A stretch of DNA of 64,000 nt from the NCBI RefSeq assembly GCF_040958095.1, contig NC_091219.1, positions 27,160,477 through 27,224,476 on the forward strand, read 5' to 3'. The notes under the pieces are model-generated. The model made no database searches. It was not told the DNA's origin and saw only the letters and a program-made list of their open reading frames with translations. Origin of the DNA: Procambarus clarkii. Taxonomy: Eukaryota > Arthropoda > Malacostraca > Decapoda > Cambaridae. The position numbers were made by a program, and so were the translations under genes. Of this stretch, positions 23,670 to 37,200 are shown piece after piece. How positions within the stretch are numbered: the stretch's first letter is position 1; every line of letters begins with the position of its first letter.

Positions 23670-23957
23670 GATAAGAACATAAGAACAAAGGCAACTGCAG
23701 AAGGCCTATTGGCCCATACGAGGCAGCTGCTATCTATAACCACCCAATCCCACTCATATACATGTCCAACCCGCACTTGAAACAATCGAGGGACCCCACC
23801 TCCACCACGTTACGCGGTAATTGGTTCCACAAATCAACAACCCTGTTACCGAATCAATATTTACCCAAGTCTTTCCTAAATCTAAATTTATCCAATTTAT
23901 ACCCATTGTTTCGTGTTCTGTCTTGTGTTGATACTTTTAATACCCTATTAATATCCT
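23670..23957 (-). mobile_element. LINE 3' end, CR1/L2-like, with octamer tail
   Basis: The minus strand encodes DINRVLKVSTQDRTRNNGYK, then KDLGKY, one TGA where Trp is usual, FGNRVVDLWNQLPRNVVEVG and a stop. This is the standard RT C-terminus. The 3' tail is a short ATGTTCTT repeat (read here as AAGAACAT). Related tails or ends occur at 57885-57990 and 50865-51330. Confidence 0.75.
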
Positions 23958-23989
23958 AAAGGATATTAATATCCTAATATCCTAAAAAA

Positions 23990-25325
23990 AGAAACTATGA
24001 AGTTCGCATAGCAGGGCAAGCAAAGACAAATCCTAAAGGGTTTTTTCAGTTATATCGTACTAAGACTAGAGAAAGGATAGGTCCATTAAAAACTGAGACA
24101 GGTCAAATAACAGATAGTGATGAAGAGATGAGTAGTATTTTTAATAAATATTTTGTATCTGTATTTACTAAAGAGGAACTTAACAATATGCCTTCAGCCG
24201 AACAAGTCTATGTGGGTGGGGACGAGGACAGGTTGACGAGTTTAGCAGTTACCAGGGAGGATGTTCTTAAACAAATAGTAAAACTCAAACCAAACAAATC
24301 CCCAGGGCCGGATGAAGTGTTTGCCAGGGTGCTTAAAGAATGCAAAGAGGAGCTTTGTGACCCACTGTCAACCATATTTAATAAATCAATAGAGTCAGGC
24401 AGAGTGCCAGAGTTTTGGAAAGTTGCTAATGTGATACCAGTTTTTAAGAAAGGAGATAGATCACTTGCGTCTAACTATCGACCAATTAGCCTAACGTCTA
24501 TTGTGGGAAAGTTACTCGAATCTATAATAGCAAATAAAATTCGTCTTCATCTTGAAAAACATAAATTAATAATTGAGTCGCAACATGGTTTTATAAATGG
24601 CCGTTCATGTTTAACAAATTTGTTATCTTTTTATTCTAGCATTGTTGAGGCAGTTGATAGTGGTAAGGATTGCGATGTTGTATACCTTGACTTTAGCAAA
24701 GCTTTTGATACAGTGCCACATGAAAGACTGATTAAAAAAATAGAGTCTCATGGTATTGGGGGTGCTATATTAAGCTGGATTAGGGCATGGCTATACCAAA
24801 GGAAACAGAGAGTTAGTATAAATGGAATCAAGTCAGAGTGGGAAAATGTTGTAAGTGGAGTGCCTCAAGGCTCTGTCCTGGGACCTCTGTTGTTTATAAT
24901 ATATATAAATGATTTAGATTCAGGTTTGAGTAGCAACATTTGCAAATTTGCCGATGATACGAAAATCGGTAGGGAAATTAATTCGGAGGAGGACTCACTA
25001 TCACTTCAAGTTGATCTAGATAGGGTTTTGAAATGGTCAAAGGATTGGCAGATGCAGTTTAATGCTGATAAATGTAAAGTTCTGAGGTTAGGTAATGATG
25101 ATAGAGTTACAAGATACGAGCTAGATGGTGTTGAGATTGCGAAAGGGATCTGGGAGTTATGATTAGTAAGAATTTAAGACAAAAGGATCAATGCATAAAT
25201 GTTCGTAATAAGGCAAATCGGACACTTGGATTTATTAATCGCAGCGTTAGTAACAAGACACCTGGTGTGGTTCTCAAGCTATATCTTGCTCTAGTTAGGC
25301 CCCATTTAGATTATGCAGTTCAAAA
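23990..25325 (+). mobile_element. LINE reverse transcriptase, 5' and 3' truncated
   Basis: The frame is open from about 23990 to 25159. RT motifs follow in order: NKSPGPDEV, FKKGD, NYRPISLTSIVGKLLE, QHGFINGRSC, YLDFSKAFDTVPHERL, GVPQGSVLGPLLFIIYINDL and the catalytic FADDTKI. A frameshift near 25145 moves the C-terminal part (LGVMISKN.. to LVRPHLDYAV) into the next frame, open to 25325. The endonuclease domain and the 3' end are missing, so it cannot move itself. Type: non-LTR, Jockey/CR1 group. Confidence 0.9.
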
Positions 25326-25935
25326 CTATTTCAAAACCCTATTTAATCAGCTTGAAGTGATAGTTTTGTGTGTTAATTTCCCTACCGATTTTAGTATCAT
25401 CGGCAAATTTGCAAATGTTGCTACTCAAACCCGAATCTAAATCATGTATACTGTATATTATATAAAGAGGTCCCAGGACAGTTGACCAGACCACACACTA
25501 GAAGGTGAAAGGACGACGACGTTTTGGTCCGTCCTGGACCATTCTCAAGTCAATTGACAGACTTAAGGCACTCCACTTTACATTTTCCCACTGACTTAAC
25601 CCCATTTATACTAACTCTGTTCTCTTTGGTGTAGCCATGCCCTAATCCAACTTAATATAGCACCCCCAATACTATGAGCCTCTATCTTTTTAATCATTTC
25701 ATGTGGTACTGTATCAAAAGCCTTGCTAAAGTCAAGTTACACAACATCACAATCCTTACCAATATCAACTGCCTCAACTATGCTAGAATAAAAAGATAGT
25801 AAATTTGTTAAACATGAACGGCCATTTGTAAAACCATATTGCGACTTATTTATTTTGTTTTTCAAGATGAACTCGAATTTTATTCACATAACTTTCCCAC
25901 AATAGACGTTAGACTAATTGGCCGGTAACTTTATC
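25325..25935 (-). mobile_element. Inverted partial copy of the same LINE
   Basis: The reverse complement of 25400-25930 matches 24550-24960 closely (for example GGGGGTGCTATATTAAG and GATTTAGATTCGGGTTTGAG). With the preceding plus-strand copy it makes a large inverted repeat. A foreign insert of about 110 bp interrupts it at 25455-25560. Confidence 0.75.
25455..25560. repeat. Dispersed insert in LINE (GGACGACGACG repeat)
   Basis: It carries AGAAGGTGAAAGGACGACGA followed by GGTCCGTCCTGGACCATTCT and interrupts the inverted LINE copy. I recognise it as a motif recurrent in decapod sequence, but I cannot name the family. Confidence 0.45.
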
Positions 25936-25999
25936 ACCGTTGATTCAGCATTTAAATTTTATTGTCCTTGGAGTGTGTGTCCACTGGGTGTGTATTGAA

Positions 26000-28900
26000 T
26001 TTCTATTGTCTAGAAAGGAGAAATAAACAAATAACATCTAATTACAGTATCTTTTATGAGTACTATTCATACATTCACATTATAGGTAAAGATTATTATA
26101 TCACTTTCATTATCAATAAAGAGCAGTACAAGGAAATGAGGAAGCTATCCTGATAAAGTATGCAAAGCCATCATATTATTCTCTTCGTGATCAAATACCT
26201 TTCACCTAAGGAATGAAATGCATATTACTTCCCATATCAACTGTGTGCATTCATAAGCAAATATTTTTTACGCATAATATTGAGTGCAGTTCAGTATTAC
26301 GTCACCTGTTAGGAGGTAAAGGATAAGTTTCCACAGCTGCCATGGACCACAAGAGCAGCTAGAGCAGAACCTCGAAACTGATGCAATTTGCATACCTTTA
26401 CTGTATTTAAAAAATATATTTACCATACAAAATAAATTTCACAACTTAATTTTTCAAGATGTTGAGTACAGTACTTAATTACAGGTACTGTACTGATACT
26501 ACAAAGAGTACTGAACTGAAATTTCTAGACACTAAATGAGTAATTTGTGAATTAGAACTTAAGAGATATTGCTCAATACAACAAACAGAAGAGTATCCTC
26601 AATGGAATTATCTTCATAAAAAACGAGAATTCCTATTAAGTTAAAAAGAGCCAGTTTTTTTTAGGGAAACTGGCTCTCTCAAATCCCCCACTACCTCGTT
26701 ACAGGCTCCACTTATTATATTTAAGAAAATATATTGCATGCATTTCCATTTGGCTTTTATTCAGATAAATCAGGTGGCATTCAGTTGTTAACTTAAATAA
26801 TATCTCTTCTACTACCAACAATCATCAAATTTAATGCCAATATGTAAATGAATCGGCATTACTGCACTACAGTATTTCCAGTTAATTTCTGGCACAAATG
26901 CACTTGTATATTAAAACTTAAGAACATTTTTCCACTCAAATAAAATGTAAATGTTACAGATCTGAAAGTTAGCATATATACAGCGTAGTGTCGCAGAACT
27001 GTGTTCCTAACCGAAATGCTGTGAAGGCACACACTACTTAATACAGACAACCCCCTACACCAGAGACAAGTGCACGCACCAATTACACATTGCTATGGAA
27101 ACACAACATAGCAGGTTGACTCTAGTCTTTTGTATAGGAAATTGGTTTCTTCTTGAACCCAAATGACTTTCTTACAAAATGGCCACTCAACACAATGCAA
27201 GCTACCTCATAAATCTATGCCATATATTCTACTGCATAATGCAAACTTTTACAGCTGAATTCCATATAAAATACAAAAATACTGCTCCACACACTATACA
27301 TGATTGCATTAAGAGAAACTTTTTTTTTTTAAATAAATGTGACCTTGACCTCACATTCATTATGTTGCTATGAATATCGATGCCACACCCCCATGAGGGG
27401 AGGGAGGAATTGAGAATGGAAATAAAGTTAAACAGCTTTACAAGAGACAATGATGGACACTTTGTTTTATGTTTACACAAATATTTTCTAACCCTATACA
27501 GAATAACCCTATTGTTATATATTATGCTAAATATTCTTTACATGTTGAGTCAGGTGATGCAAACTTGTGCAACCTGTCATGACAGTTCTCACTGCATGTT
27601 TAAAAAAAATTGGTGGTGTCTTGCAAGACAATACAGTAATGTGAAAATTATTATACTACACTCTCTTTACCATATCTATCATTACTACTAAAAGACGACT
27701 CAATTTGGTGATTCACCTTTCCTGATAGAGGTGTCCTTCACATTTCCAACACATTTCAGCCACTCTCAAACCTTATGAGACATTAGTAGCACTTGAAACT
27801 GATGTTGGTTCACTTATGACAGGTGTGAAGCAGCCACCAGCTGGTTTGCTATAATAAACGTGAGGCAGTGTTACTTGTTGTTTAGCTACCGAAGGCGAGA
27901 AACTGATATTAACTTTGTTTTTAAACGATTGGGTAAATGGTTAAGTAGTGTCAAAAAGCAAAACAAGGAAAATTCAGAAGCCTAGTAACAGGCAAAGAAA
28001 AAAGTAAAAAGTAGAGAAAATTGTAAATTTGGTTGCTGGAAAGACAATGCAAACAATGTCCATTTTACTACCCTGGTGAAACTGGTGACTGACACCAAAG
28101 TGTCCTGACGGCTGGAGAGAATTATATTACAAAGTACAACCAATGCAAAAGAAACTGCAGGCAATAAAAATAGGGAATAAAACTATTTAGTGAATGAAAA
28201 TTTGAATAAATTGGCTGAAGAACACTACTCCCTTACTTGCTGCTGCTCAACTCCTTTAATTATTCATTATTAAAAAACTTTAAATTTAAAAATCAACTGA
28301 AAATATCAATTAAAATACCCTGCAATGAAACTTGTACCAAAACACAGTGTCAGTAACCACACTTGACATGAACTCTCAGTCACTGGGGAACACGAAGGAA
28401 AATAAAACATTCCATGATCTATTTACCCAGTGATAACTTACACAGTAATGTGCAAGGGGGTGCAAATGTTAGTGTAGACACATGGCTGTCCAGGCTAATT
28501 TGAAGTGGCCACAGCAAGCAACTGAAGCAGCTCTAGCAGTGTATAAAAATCTAAGTTTGTACCCACTATGTATCTACATACACTACCACTACAATTTGTG
28601 GCCAATTTAAAAGGCATGCCTTAAAAATATTAAATCCTTATCAATCTAAACAGTACTGATGATGCACAAGCCCTCGATATCCAACAAAGCCAAGATATGT
28701 GGCATGCTTTGCCACACTGGCAACCTTTTAATTGATAACTCACTGATATACCCTAGCCTCGTATACCACCTCAAATATCCTAATAAACTTACTATGCCAC
28801 AGCTAGACGCAAATGACACTGCTGCAACACATACCCTGACTGACTCATAATTAGTCTCCATTTACCTACAGAAATACTCCTAATACATAAAATATATATA

Positions 28901-30283
28901 GTATTCAGCACTTTTCTCTGTCAGAACAAGTGTTTCTTAACTTGGAATTATGCATCTACAATTGGGTTGTAATATATCATTACTCCATTCTCAATTCTCA
29001 TGTGTGGAGCTCCTCACTTGGAAAGATTAGATTAACATTATGGGGAAAACGGACAAATTTCTTTCTGTAAATTAACTCAAGGTACAGTTTTCAGGAATTC
29101 ACTAAATACCAAAATATTAATAAAATGTTATAACAAACCCTTCACTAGTAATTTGCTTTATATTTTTGTTAGTGGGATTTAGGCCTTAGGGCAGGTAGTG
29201 GAACGAGTTAGGGTACTGAGTACAACAGTTTCCCTAAAATATGATTCACAAATTGTTTTACACTCAGGTCCCCAATAACTGTTAGGGGGTTAACAGTGTA
29301 GAACAGTGACAGAATGGTGTCCAACTGTTCAACGCTGCCCAGTCTTTGATCGCAGACATACTTATTTTATAATCATGTTTCTTATGAACAAGAAAACTTT
29401 CCTGATATCTATCAATTGTGTTATAGTGGTGGAACCTGAAAGATCAATTAGAAATGGAATAGCTTTTAGTGTTTTCCAAATCCAGTTTTTATATTAAATA
29501 AGTGAGGTAGTTACCACTTGTTTGAACTGAAAGAAAGTATTCAGAAATGAGGCTTGCTTTAGCAGGCATATATTTTTATCAATATAACAAATCAAGTAAA
29601 TATATGAATACCAAAAAAAAGTGGGAAAAATAGAGACCAGCAGGTGGTGTGTACACATGAACATAGCCAAAAAACCCTGCATGTAGGCACGAAACATCTT
29701 TTGCTTCTCCTAAGGCCCACTGTTCAAAAGCCTATTAATATATGCAAACTGAAAATGTTAAATAATATATCAATACTACTCAACCTTTGAAATAGGTAAT
29801 AGAGAAAATACTTGGCTAGGCAACAAACTTGTTACATTTCAGTGTGTAGTCCACACCTCCCCAGCAAAACATGGGTGTAAATTTACCATGATGGAATGAT
29901 TTAAAAATAGATGTTGTGAATAATATGCATAAGTTTAGAGCCTCAACAATTTAAACAAAAAAAGATACTTCAAAGGAATCCAGCCACCAGTCCTGCTAAT
30001 TATGACATGACTATGACATACAGGTCTCTCAGTACCTTCAGTTTACAAAGTAACATAATAAATGAAAAAGCACACATAACAGTTGTCAAGGAATTTATCA
30101 ATCATTGCAAATTGTAGTGGAAATTTTCAATGTCCCACAGTTGAAATTTGCCACTGTAGTTGATAATGGGAGTTCACAGCAAACTATATCAGCAATTTTC
30201 AACTGTGTCCCACAGCCTACCATCCCTAAGTGATTAGTGAAGCCAGTAGAAAATACAATTTGATCATCAATGATCCCTTACAT
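26000..30283. other. Downstream/intergenic AT-rich DNA
   Basis: This lies between the gene C stop and the LINE cluster. It is AT-rich and I see no conserved coding stretch on either strand. An AATAAA on the minus strand at 26756-26761 could end a very long gene C 3' UTR, but nothing else supports that. Confidence 0.3.
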
Positions 30284-31292
30284 CTATTTCTCAGTGGTTT
30301 TGCGAGATCTTTTACTAGTTTCACCTTTGGATCCCTCTTTCCAATTTTGAATTAAAGACAAGACACTGTCAAGCTCCTTTTCATTGGCTTTCTTCTCGGC
30401 TTCAATAACTGCCACCTTTCTGTCATACTCTTCTTTGAGTATCTGAATCTTTTCATCGCACTGTAGATTCTTGTTGTTTAATTTGACTAACAAATTTGTT
30501 AATTCTCTGAGACTTTTCTGACCCATATTGAGTGACTGATCCTTGAATGAACCTGATGCTCTAGCACTTGCTTGTTCTTGAGATTTATTTCGGTTTCTTG
30601 ATCTTGTATCCGAGAAATCCTCAATTGCTGGCAGCGGTGAAGCGGTAACAACTTCCCTTGGCATCAAACAAGAGCCATCATTCTGAAGCTCACTTTGAAA
30701 TGGCATTGCAATTACTTGATCAGGATTATCTGAGTCGGGAATTTCTTGCTTAATATTTGCTTCAACATTAGTGTGTGCATAACCTGTTTCGTCCCCTGCA
30801 TTTTGGACTGTGGCAACACTGTTACGGTCAGAGTTACTCAGCACATCATCAGGATTCCCAGAAGAGTAATTTGCAGTGGGGAGCATTGATGACATCTGTG
30901 ACTGCGCCATATATAGTGGTAAAACAGCTGGTGCCAAAGGATACACGGGGATTGGAGCAGTGTATGCACCTACATTGGGTAATATGTTCATTGACACATC
31001 TGGAGGGATTTCTACCATATGCTCAGGGCTATCTGGCTTTTCTTGTTTTACTGGCACGTCTTCAACTGGACTTGCTCTGTCAACATCAACTGCTAAACGC
31101 CCTCTCTTTTTACCATACCCCCTGCCGCCCCCGCGCTTTCTCTTAGTTCCTCGCCTTGAATTACTCTCATCCGATATTTGGACAATTGGCTCCAGCAAAC
31201 TCATGTTCCACTCTTTGCTGTCGTCTTCCCAGTCATCAGGTACTGCGGAGAACCAGTCCTCCTCCTCGTCACTCATGAACTGATCGTTCTTC
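30284..31292 (-). CDS. Gene C terminal exon
   Basis: Acceptor ATCTTTTCTCAACAG precedes 31292 and the frame stays open for 335 codons to TAG at 30284-30286. Codon use and the ordered domains argue for a true coding exon. The coiled coil reads CDEKIQILKEEYDRKVAVIE, against CEEKIKLIKEECDKKITLLE in gene B: about half the positions are identical, and both have a conserved Trp 34 residues after the Cys-x-Glu-Lys motif. Here the exon ends in a basic tail and stop, whereas gene B splices on. Confidence 0.85.
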
Positions 31293-34200
31293 CTGTTGAG
31301 AAAAGATGCAATTAAAATATTAAACTCAATTTGAATAATAATTGGAATCATAACAAAAATGCAAAATATAAGGAAACTGTCAAGATGAGGACCACAATGA
31401 ACCAACACCTGGCACATACAACGGAGTGTTGAGGACCACAATGAACCAACTCCTGGCACATACAACGGAGTGTTGAGGACCACAATGAATCAACACCTGG
31501 CACATACAACAGAGTTGAGGACCACAATGAATCAACACCTGGCACATACAACTGAGAGTTGAGGACCACAATGAACCAACACCTGGCACATACAACGGAG
31601 ACTTGAGGGCCACAATGAACCAACACCTGGCACATACAACGGAGACTTGAGGACCACAATGAACCAATACCTGGCGAGTACAAAATAGTTCAAAACACTT
31701 TATAATGGTTAATAGAAGAGAGTGTTAGTGATGGCACATCAGGGCTCAAAGAAAAAAGGCCTAACATAAGAAACAAAAGTGGACATAATAATGCACTTAA
31801 AGCAAGGAGAAATTTTAACACAGATTGCACGTGTGTATTGAGTAAGCCACTCAACATTAAGCACCAGTAATGAAGACAAGGATACAATTTTAGAACATGT
31901 TAAGGGGAACACCAGTGCTATTATTGTAACACCACAAATGTTTTATTCACTGATATAAGCAGAGTCAGTTTACTCAAGAAATTGTGTCATCAGTCTGTCG
32001 GTCATTGACAATAGCAAAGTCACACCTCAGAGGTGCTAATGTTCAAGGTTGGGGGAAGGTTAGGTTGTGTCAGGTGGCCTTGAGTTATGCTTAGCTGATG
32101 GATGCAGATGGTGGCTTGTGTTCTATCCATCGAACTAGCTGCCTTATCTGGTGTGATAACAAGATACTTGTACATGGGGATTCTCTCACATGGGGATGGA
32201 GCTTAGCTCTTGGCTTCTCTTTACAAGGCGAGCAATTGCACATTGACGAGGAGATAGAGATTTTATTTACCTCCGAGATGGAGCCCTCTCCCCACTTCAG
32301 ATTTATTTCCAAGGTGGAGCAAGGGGCTCCACCATTGAGGATTCAACTCTGGTGGCTGGATACTACTCAGGCGTGTCCAGGCCAGGAGGGAGCCTTGACT
32401 GACAACTGTGCTCCCCCCTCTCTAAACTTATACCGAGACCTTTGGTGAGTTTGGGTGAGACGTATTTTGTGTTCCTAAATTATATGTTGTGAAATTTCAG
32501 GGGCAGTCCACAATATTGATCTCAATTTCTTGGTCAGTGATTCTGATTCTTATAGTGTTGATATGGGTAACTCAAGGGTAAATAATTGTCCATTAATTTT
32601 ATTGACTTAACATGAACCTGTATAATATAATAATAAATGAATAATCTCTTAATTTATTTTTAACAATCTTTAAATCTGATCAAGTAATTATCAAGAGAAG
32701 GATTCATTTGTTAAGAGATGGAGTGAAAGGCACCATGAGGAATATACTTATTAAGGAAAAAGATATTGCAGTGATTGTATATTATCATCAAGTAGAGATA
32801 ACCGTGGAAAATAAGAAGAGTGCCATTTCTTGTCTTAAAATACTTAATTAGATAATGACAGCTCTACCCTTCATCTCATCTGATCTCTCTCTCTACTCTT
32901 CCTCTTATTTTCTCTTCCACCTCCCTTTCTCCATCTTGCTCTTCCTCCCTCTATGATGTTCATCCTCTCTCCTTTTCCTCTCTAGCTCTGTACTTCCACA
33001 TGGGTTATCGCTTCCCATTTTTCAATTATCCCCAATCTATTCACTTTCAACTACTTGTTACATTATTTCTGACACGGAAAAGCTAGAGTTATTACCTTCT
33101 ACATCCTCATTTTCCAATAATTAAATCTCTCTCCTCAATAATTGACAAATCCAAAAAGAAAGGCAATTCCAATGTTCAGGGTAAATAAAATCTGTTTATG
33201 CAACATTATATTTTAAATATGACCCCTTTTTAGCATATTTATTGCATTTATAGCATTGCACTTAAGGAAACTAGTGTTCCAGGTAATGACCAATCAATTT
33301 CCAATGGAAAATAAGAAACGTATTTCTGCTATAAGTTGAGGACCACGATGTGTTTCTTATTGTATCTATGCTCTAGAGCATTTATTTCTGAGCAATTTGA
33401 CACAAACATCATAATTATAATACACTAAATAATTTGAAAACACACAATATATAAAAATATACACCTTGCTGAGCAAGGAGGCAAGCATGATGGATCAAAT
33501 TAGATAAGTGACCAAGCAGAAGGCTGGTTCAACATACGCTAGTGTTAAGCACCCAGTGCCACTTGCTGCTTAATATGACCAAAAGATGTTAAATACAAAC
33601 AATATACCATGGTGTAATTTAAATTGGTGCAGGTCATTCATTACAGCCACTGATCACTTAGGTCTCACTCATGTTATCATCCTTACAATCTTCTGTCTTA
33701 CTCGCATTCTGAAAGCACCTTGGAGTAGCTGGCCAATACGTTACACAAGTGCACCCTACTTCCATTATCACCACCACACAATAGTTTAAATTTATCCTCA
33801 TCTTTACCAGCTCGTGATCAATAAATGCTGCTAATCTTAATACCACTAGTGTAACATCTCTCAGAGATGCTCAACATGCCCACCTTTAGTGGAACACTTT
33901 ATTTAGTCATGGTTAAACAATGTGGGAGCTAGGATATAAAGAAAGAATGCAAAGGTTATAAAGGAAAACCTCATCAGTATAGCAAAACCTAACATTGATT
34001 ACTACTCTAATGCAATGCTCTTTGAAGAAGCCCTGGACTGTAAATAACTGTATAAATAGACAGTAAACAACTTCCCAGTTAACTTAGAAATGCAATTGAA
34101 GGAGACTCGCAACAATGCTTGTGACATTTATATTTTTTACATTTCAGATTAGCATTATCTGTTTGGCTCTAGATGAGCAGCAGTTTGAAGCTTCAGTACA

Positions 34201-37200
34201 GCCAAGGTTAGAAAGTAAAAAACCATTTGCTTTATTTTGTCATCCCGTTCCTAACAAAGGAGTTATAAGACAAGGAGCTGTCTTGGCACACGTAATTTAA
34301 GAGAAATTAACAAAATGGTAGGTTCCAGAGACAGAAAAAGTAGAACTTGGCCATTTTCCAGTAACTGAACAATATACACATGGGACATATTTAACTGATA
34401 ATGATAATCAATTGGGCTACAATCAACCGAAAGTGCTAATAGCAAGATTTTAACACTTAACTCTGTTATTCATTCATAGTACTGTTCGGGCACTCCAAGA
34501 CTGTCTAGACTGATAGGCAAATCCTAAGGTTATGCAACACCGGTCCAACACCATTTTCCCATGAACTGGTAATGACATGAGTGAAATGGAGTATTTGATT
34601 GCATACCGCTTATGAAACATTGTTCACGAAATGAACAGATACGCTGGCAAACTAATTGGAACCGAGGGCATAGTACGACATTCACAATTGCAGCATTGGA
34701 AGGACACCACTGTAGTTGAACTATATTTCTTGCCCTTTGTATGATGAATCATTCAGTGAAACACATCCAGAATTATTGAAACAGACACTTGTCCTGTCAC
34801 CTATTTTTGGAAACTACTTTTCTCATGACAGGTATCTGTTGCTTCTCAGATTTTGAATTTTGAATACTGTATAATGAAAACCAGAATGCAGATGATAAGA
34901 CCGTAGAAGGGAAGGCATGACCTAAGTGAACAGAACGAGAAGCATAAGGATTTCTACGTGCTAGGTCAAAAGCTGGTGATTGACAAATCACTGGTGCTTT
35001 TCAAAGGGTGTCTTGCCTTCCAGCAGTACTGTACTGTATTTGTAAGAGCACACAAAAGAGGCCAAAAGCATTCAAAATATTCACATCTGGTGCAAAGAAT
35101 GTGGCACTGCCCTGATTTGTGTGAATTGCTTCAGTATCACACACTCCAGAATCTGTGTTTCATAATGATGCATAAGAATGTATATATTGAGTGAGTGAGA
35201 ATATTGATGAAACTTCAGAAAAACTTAAGAAATTTAATGTAAAATACATAAAACATTTTGGTGTGCATATTTGTGTGCATCAATGTTCTGTTCATTATGA
35301 AAGAACATCAAGTGATACCCTGGTGAACAAATTGTTACCAAATAGTTCAGACATATTGTAACAGAAGTGAGCATGAATTGGTGACATCAGGAAATTTCTT
35401 TGCTCATTCACAGGCAAGATATACTGTATAATTTTAATTTTAAATTTTTACTGTGATCAGGGAACACATTTGAACACTTTTGAAACAACAACATTTTTAG
35501 ATATTTTTTCTTGCACATGGGCATTGTCAGCTATAAATAGGAGCACAATGCAGGGGTTATAAAACATTAGGATTCATTATACAGCTATGTTCAAGAGGCA
35601 AAGGATTTATCTTGATGCGTTACCTAGGAGTGTAATTCGTATGTGACATCTCTATTTTCCGACACTGTTTTCTTACATGATTGCCTAGGTAGACTAGGCA
35701 AGGTTTATTAGGTATTTGTGAAGGGACAGGAACTTATAAATGTATTGTGATACCGGAATTTAGCCGATATTAAACATACTGTATTTTGCTTACGTTTAAT
35801 ATAGAGGCTTTTGCTTACAGCAGATCGAATTGTCTGCATACAATACAAATGCATTTATGTAAAATAGTAGAATGTGTTGTGATTTTGGCAATACAGTAAT
35901 ACAATGCATTATGTACATACAGTACTGTTACTTTTTCCATACCAATAGCTACTCTGCACTTAGAAACAAACTATGTAACTCTTTTATTGCCCCCTTGTTC
36001 CTCTCAACTGTGGCTGTTGTTATCTCAGCTAAGACTTATCCTTCACACAGCAATGAGAGGGATGTCTCCTGTTTGAGAAGGAGCCAGTCATAACTGCAGT
36101 AAAGCAATTTGAAGTATGCAAGTAAGCAATTTAAGAAAAAAATTGCACAAATTAATTTTGGAGTTAGAGCATGTGGGGTCAAGTATGAGCTGACGAGGCA
36201 GACTACTTTACTTTACCTAACTAAATACCAAGTCTCACAATAAATAAGTGAAAGTTGAATCAAACAATATTTATTAATGAGTATACATAAATACATGAAA
36301 ATACCATGGATAAAGTTGTGTGTGTATGACAGCAAGTAGCAAAGAGTGTTCCACCATTCTAAATATGGTCATTGATGCAGTAAGTACTCATCAAAATATT
36401 AACCAAAATATAAATGTGGCAAGATATACGAGACACCAGGTATTCAGCCACCCAGATGGCCAGGTAGTCATATCACCCATTATAGCGAAGAAATTTCTTC
36501 AGTATAAACATTTTTATTATTAGTGTTTACCTTATATACCCCTTTTATTTCAATAATATTAGACAAGTGTAACATAGGTCTGCCATCTGAGTGCCCCTCT
36601 TCTGGAGAGTGATACTGGTCACCCCAATGGTCCACATTATGTTTCTTGCTAACAACAAACATAGACACCAAATGAACCAAGCCCATAGACTTTCCTATAC
36701 CCAAAACTGACAAGCTTAAGATTTCCTATGAAATATCTTAGGAACCTGTACTTTTAAGTAATTAAGGAGACATAGCTTCTTTGTTATTTTCAGAACATTT
36801 CTGGTATTTTCAACAATGTTCAGTGATTGTCAGAGTTTACAACAAAAAATACACGGTACAGTATACAAAATTAAAAAAAACAAAAAAAAATCTGCTGGAA
36901 ATTACTTCCCTTGATATCTGATCATTAGGAGGAGCGCCCCAGAATCCAGATCCGTTTCTGAAAAATAAACAAAAATTGGAGGAGAGATCTGGTGGTTGAA
37001 TGTTATTCTTTGTTTAGAAGGATCCATCACAGGGAGGTGCCACTTTTGCTTATATTTTTTAAATATAGGTGCTTACATTTCTTAAACAGTTCATTTTAAC
37101 ATCCAGAAACTAAGTTAACTATTTCACTTATGTCCAAGGCTTCCTGCCAAGGAATGGGTATACAGTACTGTACCATTCTTTACAGGTTTGTTAACCTCTA

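Noticed and set aside
34797-34991. Minus-strand frame FDLARRNPYASRS as an exon
   Set aside because: Its phases do not link to gene C exons, and no recognisable motif or repeat copy supports it.
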